Assembly: GCA_905160935.1 (NCBI GenBank)
Contig: CAJHZI010000706.1
Span: 124,001 to 188,000, forward strand
Direction: 5' to 3'
DNA from: Enchytraeus crypticus
Taxonomy: Eukaryota > Annelida > Clitellata > Enchytraeida > Enchytraeidae
DNA length: 64,000 nucleotides
Each line of letters starts with the position of its first letter. Position 1 is the first letter of the stretch. The position numbers were made by a program, and so were the translations under genes. This document shows, piece after piece, positions 1-10,353 of this stretch. The notes beneath the pieces were generated by a model. It did no database searches, was not told the origin of the DNA, and saw nothing but the letters and a program-made list of their open reading frames with translations.

Positions 1-29
1 GGCTCAAGATAAACCAAATGAAATATAAA

Positions 30-164
30 AAAGCTGGTAAAGCTAATGTTAACGTCAGTTTCCTCACTCGAAGGCGATGTCAGTGACGGGCGAGCCTAGA
101 ATTTGAACCCTGCAGGTACTGATCTGCGGTCGAGTGCCTTACCGACATTGCCACTGGCTCCAGC
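30..164 (-). mobile_element. tRNA-derived SINE, family A
   Basis: The reverse complement reads GGCTGGAGCCAGTGGCAATG ... GGGTTCAAATTC ... GAGGAAACTGACGTTAACAT, the same head, box B and tail as the copy at 585. Confidence 0.72.
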
Positions 165-584
165 AAAGTAGAATAAGTAACTGTTGAGTTGTAAACTGTT
201 AGTAAAAATATATCGAGCATTCTGCCGTGTATATACAGTTCATGCATGCAGTTACATATGTATGATAATAAATGAAGAAATAGAGGTAAATTTTATGCTG
301 AATATCAATGGTATATAAACAAATTGTGCTTCTACCTTTTATCATCATCATCATCTTGCCTTAAATCCCAGTTTAATCAGGGTCGGGATACAAATAGACT
401 TTCTCTAGTCCTCCCTGTCCCACACCATATCATCAATCCCCTTTTTTCATACCCTTTTTGTGCTCCCACATTCTATCATACGTAGAAAACTAGAAACATA
501 TGCGAGTGCCTGGCTGTGTTTTGAGGCGTGAGATTAGAACGTAGAGACAATTACTGCAGGAATGTTGATCACAGCGTTGATTCT

Positions 585-722
585 GGCTGGAGCCAATGGC
601 GAAGTCAGTAAGATACTCGACCACGGATCAGTATGTGTGGGGTTCAAATCCTGGGCTCGCCCATCACCGACATCGCTTTCGAGTGAGGAAACCGCCGTTA
701 TCATTAGCTTTACCAGCTTTTG
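585..722 (+). mobile_element. tRNA-derived SINE, family A
   Basis: It starts GGCTGGAGCCAATGGCG. A box-A-like motif TGGCGAAGTCAG and a box-B motif GGTTCAAATCC are spaced as in a tRNA promoter. The body ends CATCGCTTTCGAGTGAGGAA followed by a GTTATCATTAGC tail. Its 3' end lies 12 bases before the acceptor of the GIGYF exon at 735. Other family A copies are listed separately. Confidence 0.75.
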
Positions 723-734
723 ATGTTTGTGTAG

Positions 735-3700
735 GAGAAGTCAGAGGCTCGTCTGCAGCAGCAGCAGCAGCATACAGCTGTGGATGTGCTGAGACAGCAG
801 ATTATGCTGCAACAACAGCAGCAGCAGCAACAACAACTTAGGTCTGCAGCTGCTGGTGCTCTCAACATCAGGTATCAGCTCTATTTCTCTTAATATTAAA
901 AATGGTTGACGTGTTTAGAGAAACTGTTTGGTTTTACATAACATTTATTTGACATTTCTATCTGTAGATTAGTCTTATTTATAGTGTAGCACACTTGCTT
1001 GATAAACAAATTTTGGATGACTGGACACTCCATCATCAGTTTTAAAATTCTATATTACTTTGTGTTTATTAATTCTATATTACAATTTATTAATCGACTC
1101 TGGTTGAGCCATGAATGATGAATGGATTCTGTATCCAAAAGGTCTTCATTTCTAAAAGCTTATTTCTACTACAATTATTGATGAGTTGATTGATTGATTG
1201 ACGGTATCATTATTGATTGACAGCTAGAATTTCAGACTAATTTTAAAATAAATTTATAGTCTGTCACATTTACTATTAATTAATTGGCCAACTGTGTGAT
1301 TTAACTGATTGATAGATTGGTGCTTTTATTAGGTCATTGATTGGTTTATCTGTACACTAGTCGTTGATTGATTGATTGATTGATTGGCTGTTTGATGGTG
1401 TTGTAGAGAACAGCAGCAGCTGTCGGCCTCTATAGCTGCTCTGCTGGGACAGGACCCGAGTGTTCTATTGGCTGGAGATAGTCTTAAGCGTCAGCTAGCT
1501 GCCAAGGTCTGTTCTATCACAGGCCTTTATATATACCTAACTGCTTAACAACAACAACTTTATAGGCCTTAAGCAATTCCTACACCATAATGCTAGCTCT
1601 AGGGCAAATCTTTTCGAGTGAAAGATAAATTAGAAATATTTAAAAATAATGTTTCCTCTGACTGTTTCAAAGGTAAATTTATATTTTAATCATCTTCTTC
1701 AGCTTCTCCTAAATCTTGTTAATTCTAATCTAGTTAAATCTAATCTTTAGTTACAGTCTGGATACAAATAGACCACTTCTCCATTTCTACGCACTCAACA
1801 AACGAGCAGAATAGACTGTGATATGTAGCTCTAAATTCCTGGCTTCATCAGGCAGGTGTGACTTGCCCTGCATCATTAAAAGTGATTGGCTGGTTGGTTC
1901 AAGGAGGTGTAGACAGTAAGATGATGATTGATTGATTGAGTGATTGGTTCAGGGAGGTGTGGACAGGAAGATGATTGATTGATTGATTGGTTGAATGGTT
2001 CAGGGAGATGTGGACAGGAAGATGATTGATTGATTGATTGATTGGTTTAGGGAGGTGTGGACAGGAAGATGATTGATTGATTGGTTCAGGGAGCTGTGAA
2101 CAGTAAGATGATTGATTGATTGATTGGTTGTTTCAGGTAGGTCTGGACGGTAAGATGATGATGATGATTGATTAATTGATTGATTGGTTTAGTATTGATT
2201 GATTCAGGGAGATGTGATGGTAAGATGATTGATTGATTTATTGATTGCTTCAGGGAGGTGTTGACACTAAGTTGTTGGCTGGTGTGGGAGGAGGCAGCAC
2301 AGGTGGAGGAGCTGCAGGTGGTTGGGCAGGGGACGGGCTGGCGTGGCCTGGTGCTCAGTCTAAGCCTGATACCTCAACCGCATGGATGAACAAGACCGGC
2401 GGCTCTAAGCCGGCCCAGCAGATGGACAACGGCACAGCGGTGTGGTCGCGCAATGCCGTTAGTTCAGCGTCTGAGGGCTCGGCAGCGTGGACTAATGGAA
2501 AGATTTCTGGAGCTGGGTGAGTGCTGTTACTAGCTGTCAGAAGTCATAGCTGAGGATTGTAATGGTTCTAGAATGTATCTCACACAGTGTTTAATACCTG
2601 ATCCTATGTATTGTATGTATAGAGCTGTACCACTAACCACACAGAATGTGTCTCACACAGTGTTTAATACTTGATCCTATGTATTTTATGTACAGAGCGG
2701 TACCTCTAACCACACAGAATGTATTTCACACAGTATTTAGTACTTGATCCTATGTATTGTATGTACAGAGCTGTACCTCTAACCATATAGAATGTATCTC
2801 ACACGGTGTTTAATACTTGCTCCCATGTATTGTATGTACAGAGCTATACCTCTAACCACACAGAACGTGTCTCACACAGTGTTTAATACTTGATCCTATG
2901 TATGTACAGAGCTGTACTTCTAACGACATAGAATATATCGCACACAGTGTTTAATACTTGATCCCATGTATTGTATGTACAGAGCTGTACCTCTACCACA
3001 CAGAATGTATCTCACACAGTGTTTAATACCTGATCCTATGTATTGTATGTACAGAGCTGTACCTCTAACCACACAGAATGTATCTCACACAGTGTTTCCT
3101 CAACCCACGGCTTGCATTGGTTCCTCAACTAACAACTTGGCTCTCTATTCAGCCGCTAACATGCAGGCTGGCGTGGGGCAGCATGGTGCGACTGATCAGG
3201 TACTGCTCTCTCCTAATATACCTTGCTCTCAACAAGGTTGCTATCTACCATTAGTAATACCTAACACTCATCGCTATAAGAGTAATAATAATAATAATAA
3301 TAAAGGTTTAACGTCCATTTTCTCATCCAAGGATGATGTCAGGGACGTTCCCACAGTAAAAGGAACACAGTTTTTAAAAACCACACGTGAACCTCATTCG
3401 GTTCATCTGTAAGGTTTTTACTTTGTCACTTTCAGTACTTACTTGCTCATAACTTATTTCTTTCCGGAGTAAATAACTTTTAATATAACTTTATACTGTT
3501 TGTTAACTAAAACTCTTTAACATTTATTGACTCAATTATTCTCCTTAAACAATTGTTTTCAATTGCAACTTTGACTTGACTGAAATTTGCATTTTTCTGA
3601 TCTCATAGTTTAAGTAATTTTACAGGTATGATAGAAGTTCTTTCAGTACATCATATATTTGTTATCGGCACATCATATATTTGATATTCCTGAGAAAACT

Positions 3701-4151
3701 GAAATAGTGTGAAAGCTAATGGTATTAGTAGCTGTGTGGTACGAGATGAACCTGTTGATTGATTGATTGATTGATTGATTGATGTAGGAGCTGTTGGTTC
3801 AGAGGCTTGTGGCTGGGGAGAAGGCTAAGGAGGAGCTGATGAACTGGTCTGAGGCAGCTTTGAGAGCTCTACGCTGTAGCTATGACAGTATGTACTCTCT
3901 CTCTCCTTCTCTTTCTCTCTAGCTCTCTATGTAGCTCTACCTCTCATTACTTCTGTAGCTCTCTATCTCCTCTCTCGCTCTCTCTCTCTCCCTCTCGCCC
4001 ACTGTCTACCTCTCTATCTCTCTCCCTCTCTCTCTCTTCCACTCTCTACATCTCTAGCTCTCTCTCTCTCTCTCTCTCTCTCAACATCTCTCTCTCTCCA
4101 ACTCTCTCCAACTCTCTACCTCTCTCTCTCTCTCTCCACTCACTCTCTCCC

Positions 4152-4192
<41 letters not shown>

Positions 4193-6323
4193 CTGTGCAT
4201 TGGACTGGAATACTGCTGCTGCTGTTGTGTGTGCTGTTGAAGAACACTGTGCACTCTTTGGGCCAGACACTCAATATTAGAATTTTGTCATTGGCTGAAA
4301 AGTTAATTATTATCCTCATTTTTTGCTTTTGATACTACCTTGGAGCAAATCATAATATATATTCATTTAGTCGACGTATATTCATCGTGTATCCTTAGTA
4401 TATTAATTTATAACTTCTAGCAGAACTGGTGAAATGTTTGAATTTTAATTACTTAAAAGCATTTTTTTTATATTTTAAATTTTAGTGATTATACTTCGTT
4501 TGTTATGCCATTATGTCTAATTTTATGGGGATGGCTTGGAGGGATCTAGATAGGAAATAAATCTTAAAGTCGGTTATCCTTCAGGCTGACAACACCCAGC
4601 GAAGCATGCACAACTTGATTTTAAGCACCTCTGTTCAAGCCGTGTTGCAACGCAGTCTGGAACCTACAACCTCTTGTTTACGAGTCGAGTGTTCTATCAA
4701 TGTGCCGTAAAGCGTTCCATTATAATTTTATTTATTAACTAAGAATACACCATATGACCATACCATTCACATGACTAGTTACCACACTACCATTCTGCTC
4801 CTGGTTGACAGTTATTGTTGTTGTTCTCTGTGCAGTTCCACGCTTTGTGCAGCACCTGATGAATCAGGACCTGGATGTCATGGTACGTGTCCTCTCATCT
4901 TGTATATAGGGCTTGCTAATTCTGCTCGTCGTTCGGACGTGTGCATTGTAGATGTATACGATGGTGGCATAGAGACGTATGTATTGTAGATGGTATATGA
5001 TAGGTTTGGGTAAACAGGATTTTTTTCTCAGGGAATGACGCCCCTATCCATCAAATGTTACTCTAAGCTGAGGAAGACATTGGTGGCCCACCTCGTCATA
5101 TGCAGAATTCTCCTAGAATAATCGTATATCGAAAGGAATGTTATCGATGATTTAAAGATCCACTCCTATGTGGACATGAAGAGGAAAATGGAAGATTGAG
5201 ATAATTGGAGGTGTTTAATTAAATGGAGATAATTGAATTGTTTGCTATGGATCAGCCAGTAGGAAGTGCACTAAGAGAGAGAGAGATATATTATCTAGGT
5301 TTAGGTGGTCTAGCTAATGAGATGTGTCTACTGTAGGTGATATATGATGCCTTTATTTAGGCGATACGTGACCACATATATACATGTGGTTGTGTTTATG
5401 TGTCTCTGTATGTGTGCGTGTATGTGTAGGTGTCTAACGTGATACGTAGCTACATGGGCACCACTCAGGAAGTCATGTTTGTGTCAATGTATGTGTGCGT
5501 GTATGTGTAGGTGTCTAACGTGATACGTAGCTACATGGGCACCACTCAGGAAGTCATGTTTGTGTCAATGTATGTGTGCGTGTATATGTAGGTGTCTAAC
5601 GTGATACGTAGCTACATGGGCACCACTCAGGAAGTCATGTTTGTGTCAATGTATGTGTGCGTGTATATGTAGGTGTCTAACGTGATACGTAGCTACATGG
5701 GCACCACTCAGGAAGTCATGGAGTTTGCACGACTGTTTATAGAGAAACGTAATCTATACAGAGCTCAGTTTGAGACCGGTGATGTAAGTAGCCCGTCAGG
5801 TTATCTATAATAACGACGTTGATTTACGAGTGCTAGTCGAATGAGAACAATAGGAGAGCATTGAAAGATTACTGCTTTAGAACCCTGCACCTACTGATCA
5901 GCAGTTGGGCTACCTATCAAACTTGCTACTGGCTCTACCCACAGAAGGCTGAATCAATTATTTTTCATTCAGTTTACGTAAAGAGAGCTATCCGCTGGAG
6001 TTGGGGTGTAAACCGGAAATTCACGTGTGTAATTATTTAAAGGAGCTTTGCTATGATTTTAGACTTTTTAAGATGATGAATAGAAAAGGCATTGACTTTG
6101 TGAAGGGATTAACTTGTTGATCTAAGAAGTGCTCTTATGGAGCGAGAAAGCAGACTTTGAGTATGTATATGTGCCTTGAACCTGCCACTTGGCAGTGCAC
6201 TGAAGAGAGAACAAGATGATTAATTATTGAATTGTTTTCTAGTCCACTGATTGATTGATTGATTGATTGCAGATGGCTATGCTGCAGCAGAAGCTTCAGC
6301 AGAGGCAGCCTGTTCCGCAGTAG
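735..6323 (+). CDS. GIGYF: GIGYF-like (GRB10-interacting GYF protein) C-terminal part, eight exons, 5' end outside window
   Basis: Exons 735-871, 1407-1506, 2254-2516, 3055-3199, 3788-3887, 4836-4882, 5673-5783 and 6273-6323 (stop TAG 6321-6323). All have AG/GT borders and matching phases, giving 317 residues. The first two exons are Gln-rich coiled-coil-like sequence (runs of five and nine Gln, then LSASIAALLGQDPSVLLAG). The third is Gly/Trp-rich (WAGDGLAW, AVWSRN, AAWTNG). The last exons encode a helical block reading KEELMNWSEAALRAL, then IPRFVQHLMNQDLDVM, then VIRSYMGTTQEVMEFARLF. This matches the conserved GIGYF1/2 C-terminal block (FCEWCEQMLHALN ... DYIRAYLGDTSEAKEFAKQF, recalled). Family members recruit 4EHP and repress translation; the GYF domain would lie upstream of this window. 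The protein ends soon after the block, so the long Gln-rich tail and basic C-terminus of the vertebrate proteins are absent. Exon 3 ends in phase 2, which is why the start of exon 4 is placed at 3055 rather than at the later AG near 3099. Confidence 0.85.
1897..2253 (+). repeat. Tandem units carrying acceptor plus start of GIGYF exon 3
   Basis: Seven diverged units precede the exon at 2254. Each has TTCAG (or TTTAG/TTCAA), then a version of GGAGGTGTGGACA, then GTAAGATGA or a mutated form, then GATT repeats. The exon itself starts GGAGGTGTTGACACTAAG. Four of the seven units (near 1901, 2087, 2136 and 2203) keep a GTAAGA donor-like motif where the exon reads CTAAG. Confidence 0.8.
2572..3054 (+). 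repeat. 73-bp tandem units carrying acceptor plus start of GIGYF exon 4
   Basis: Exon-head copies start at 2623, 2696, 2769, 2842, 2910 and 2983, and the true exon at 3055 (spacings 73, 73, 73, 68, 73, 72). Each contains TGTATGTACAG (the acceptor) and AGCTGTACCTCTAACC with the following ~20 exon bases, then a spacer. Confidence 0.85.
3892..4190 (+). repeat. CT-rich microsatellite after GIGYF exon 5 donor
   Basis: CTCT repeats with a C run at about 4149-4162 begin within 6 bases of the GTATGT donor at 3888. Both strands are open by composition; the 3882-4280 and 4046-4270 frames are artefacts. Confidence 0.9.
5130..5292 (+). mobile_element. Degenerate RTE-like LINE 3' end
   Basis: This is a diverged copy of the same 3' end (GATGATTTAAAGATCCACTC, GTGGACATGAAGAGGAAAAT) ending GTGCACTAAGAGAGAGAGA. 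It lies inside the GIGYF gene. Confidence 0.55.
5427..5672 (+). repeat. Three 81-bp units duplicating acceptor plus 48 bases of GIGYF exon 7
   Basis: Exon-head copies start at 5430, 5511 and 5592, with the real exon at 5673, exactly 81 bases apart. Each repeats the acceptor GTGTATGTGTAG (GTGTATATGTAG in the later ones) and the exon start GTGTCTAACGTGATACGTAG through codon 16, then a 33-base spacer. Confidence 0.92.
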
Positions 6324-9300
6324 TGGTGAGCCTCTCCTCACAGCTTGCTAAAGGCTGAAATTTTAAGCTTAGAGGACTTTCTGTACATATCAGATGAGTT
6401 ACTGATACTAACGTCAGTAGAACTTGATTTCTCTGTTCTATGCTGGTGTTTAAGTGAAGCTGAGGTGTTAGAAGTGATATAGACGTTTACTTAAGTACTG
6501 TTCAACATTTGTACTAAGGAGAGAGAAATAGGAGTGCGTGTAAGTAAGTGTGATGAAGAGAGAATAGATAAAGAAGAGATGTAACAAGCTTCTGAGTGGT
6601 ACTCTCTATATCCTATATTGTCATGGCTATTTTCTGTTGACGATTTCTCTTTGAATTATGTTGTTAAAAAATGCGAGAAAAATTGTTGTAAACTCTGTTA
6701 ATACTGACATCTACTCTCTCAATACATGTTTGAATGCTTTTAAATTTATTACTTCCTTAATTAACGATATACACCGTTTATTTTACCCGTACTAGCGAAA
6801 GGAAACATTCATTTGGCTGGATAAATTTCAGATCAGTTATGGCAGCCACAATATCATGAAAATTGTCTTTATGTAAATTAATTATTTTACTGATGAAAAC
6901 AGACTGGCAGTAAGGTGTGCTTTGAGAATGAGTGGAGCATGGGCGGTTGGGTGGAGTATTTAAAGTCTTTAAGCCGTGTGCCTGCTACACAGTTCATGTT
7001 GTACATACCCTGATGATATTTTATACGACGCAATACTGTTGTTGTTGTTGTTGTTGGAACCTCTCCGTCGCGACTGTATATACACGAGAACTCTGTATGT
7101 GTACATAACTATTCGTTGAACGTTTAACCTATGCTCATTGTTCTGCGTTTTGTTGGCGTTACGACGAAGCGTAATCTTTATTTTCTTTGTGATTTCTCCG
7201 TTGTGTACTGTGTACTTGAGCGTCTCTGACATCATGATCAGACGAGGAAACTGTTGTTGTACTATCGTACGTCTTGGCTTGTGTACTTCTATTCTTTGCG
7301 CATAATCATTTTTGTGTATTTTTGTAGATCCTACGTTGGCATTCTTGAATGCATTCTATGTGCACTGCCCTTGTGTTGTTCCATTGAACCAGTGCCCTTA
7401 TGTTGTATGAGATTATACTAAGGGCTTAGTGGCGGCTGCTATGTGTCACGGTAGTAGGCGACAGATATTTATTTGAGGCGTGGCTCTGATTTTAGGATTT
7501 TAATATAAATGAGTTTTATATATGCTTGAACAGTATATATACAGTTTTAGAGTGTACGTACATGACTCGAGCAGTTCCGTTAGACGGTGTGCTTGTGTTT
7601 GTATGTGCTGAGTGATTGATGTGTATGTCAAGTGGTGTGTATTGGACTAAGCTTCACACACGTTGATTTGATGGTGGATGCACCTGGTGTGTGGTACGTA
7701 CACTGAATGATATCCTATAGACTAGTCTGAGGCTGATACGCTGTGGAACACATATAGACGTATGACTGGTCACATGGAAACATTGCAAGACTCCACCAGC
7801 CTCTCTACTATCTCTAGTAGCAGCAAGCTTGTGGCAGTTCACTTGTCTGTCCATCGTACTCCAATCAGTCGGCGCGAGTGCAGTGATGCAAATCTCGCAA
7901 GGTTTCTTGAGTAGGCAACAACGACAGTCGTTACCTTGCCTCGTTCTGTTGATAGCATCATGCGGCCTATGTCAGCGGCTAATGATGCTGTGGGTCTAGT
8001 TTGACTCTGCTGTGTGGACGTGTTGTAGCATAGCTCTGAGAGGAAGAACACTGGTCTGTCCGTGCTGACGTTAGAGAGGCTTCAGCACTTGTTGTGGGCT
8101 GATGTGACGGGATTTGTATGGTTTCGTGTGTGTGTAATTAAATCTGAACTGAAAGTGTTTGTGTAACAGATGTAAGATTTGTTAATTTGGTCAAACTAAA
8201 AGCTATTTTTGTACAGTTTAAAACAGCTGTACTCTTCACATTGGTTAACGTTTGTTTCATGCTCGACTTATGTTGTAGCTCTATTATACCATAAGCCTGC
8301 ATTTATGTAAATAGAAATTAGTTGTCATATACAGTGTTAAACTGGTTCAGTCGAACGATCAACTATTTATGTTAACCCTTTTCAGTTAGTATAACTATTT
8401 ACTTTTAATATTGATATATTATTTGCTTTATTCAGTTTTATGGAGTATTTATCTTGTCCAGTTTTGTAGTATTTGTTGAAAGCAGGTTTGGCGAGTGTTC
8501 TCTGATTGATTTTTGCTTCAGGACTGTGTGGTATTACTTTCTCTGCTAGTTTTCGTAATGAGATGTGTCTTTGCAAAAATGCGCTTGTACTGATTCTTCT
8601 TGCATTTCAGTACTCTCTCGAGGCTTTGCTTAGCGTCTGTTTCTATAGCACAGGAGATACTGAATAGTGCTTGGATGGGATTTGATCCCGTGACTCGAGA
8701 GTCCTATCCACGTGATCTTTTAGTAGAGGCGTGGATGGAGGTACTGTGTTACACTGAACATCGACAACTGATGATCTTTGTCTACATGCAGCAGCAGATC
8801 TCTGATATCAGAGCAAGTAAAGAAACAACCGCTTAGTACAGATTCTTTACATTCCCTGCATGTGAGGAGAGTGCATGCTGTCTGGTAGTGATGTTAGGGT
8901 TTAGAGACTCGCTTGCTTAGCGTCAGTTGACTTTGGTACTGATGATCAAGTGAACATTAGAGACTGTGACACTGACTGAGTGGGTTAGAGTCTTGTTTAT
9001 TGTCTACTTCTATACCACAGTGAACATTAACACACACAGACTTGCTGCAGTTCAAACCATTAACATCCATCTCGAGAGACCAGATCGACTCTAGTAGACA
9101 ACCAACACATTTGGTTATGATTAATTGTTATTAGGTTTGAGGTCAATGATAGTCAGATGTCGTTATTTGCTTGCTAACTAAGATGACTTAATCTAATGAT
9201 GCTTAGAAATGGTTGGATAGAGAATGTGATAAACAGGCTCTGTTGATGGTTGAACGTGTGTCCACTGATTGTAGATCAGGGTTGCTAAACATATGACCAG

Positions 9301-9780
9301 CCAGCTCATGAGTTACAGTAACTAAGTTGTGTGTGTCATATCAATGTGGATTAGGTTTGAACGAATAATATTATGAAAAGTTATTTTATGTTAATTTTTT
9401 GTTAATTTTGAGATGAAACCTTGGAGTAATACGACGGACTGAGATGGATGAGTATGATAGCTTAATTTAAGATAATTATTGTGGTATTTAAGAATTATGA
9501 GCGACGTGTATTAGCAGAGTATTAAGCTTTGAAGTAGCCAGCGAGCATTACGGTTAATGCTGCCGTATTGTGAAAGTCTAATGCTACATTAGCAATGAGC
9601 GAGCACTGTTGTAGCAGTGCTTCAGTGTGATATTAAAGGTTTAGCAAGTTGAATTCTCGTTCAGTGCTTGCTTAACAGTCATAATTATGTTACTCTCAGT
9701 ATATCTCTCTCTCTCCTTCCATCTCTCACTCTCTCTCTCCCATCTCTCTCTCTCGAGTAAATTTGACTTCTATTGACTTC
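6324..9780. other. Non-coding: GIGYF 3' flank
   Basis: No exon with family similarity is seen. The first part may be a 3' UTR, but no AATAAA stands out. It holds a GTT run (7039-7057), a tRNA-like minus-strand piece near 8675-8712 (GGATTTGATCCCGTGACTCG) and CT repeats at 9700-9760. The small open frames here look random. Confidence 0.6.
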
Positions 9781-9790
9781 ATAAGGTGTT

Positions 9791-10353
9791 ATAATCATAA
9801 TCAGAGACATAATCAAATCATAATCAGAAGTATAATCAGAGGCTTAATCAAATCATAATCAGAGACATAATCAAATCATAATCAGAAGTATAATCAGAGG
9901 CTTAATCAAATCATAATCAGAGACATAATCAAATCATAATCAGAAGTATAATCAGAGGCTTAATCAAATCATAATCAGAGACATAATCAAATCATAATCA
10001 GAAGTATAATCAGAGGCTTAATAAAATCATAATCAGAGACATAATCAAATCATAATCAGAAGTATAATCAGAGGCTTAATCAAATCATAATCAGAGACAT
10101 AATCAAATCATAATCAGAAGTATAATCAGAGGCTTAATCAAATCATAATCAGAGACATAATCAAATCATAATCAGAAGTATAATCAGAGGCTTAATCAAA
10201 TCATAATCAGAGACATAATCAAATCATAATCAGAAGTATAATCAGAGGCTTAATCAAATCATAATCAGAGACATAATCAAATCATAATCAGAAGTATAAT
10301 CAGAGGCTTAATCAAATCATAATCAGAGGCATCATCAAATCATAATGAGAGGC
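9791..10353 (+). repeat. Tandem array, 58-bp higher-order units of a 23-bp repeat (left part)
   Basis: AATCATAATCAGAG-type 23-base and 12-base subunits form a 58-bp unit that repeats about nine times with almost no change (unit phase at 9803, 9861, 9919 and so on). The array is cut at 10354 by the piggyBac element. Confidence 0.92.

Noticed and set aside
3099-3199. Alternative start of GIGYF exon 4 at the CACACAG acceptor near 3098
   Set aside because: The phase does not match the GTGAGT donor at 2517; the acceptor at 3054 does.
3882-4280. Ser/Leu-rich protein frame and its Arg/Glu-rich reverse
   Set aside because: CT microsatellite in an intron; composition explains both frames.
8600-8836. 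78-codon frame downstream of GIGYF
   Set aside because: No similarity to any family I know, and it overlaps a tRNA-like repeat piece (GGATTTGATCCCGTGACTCG).
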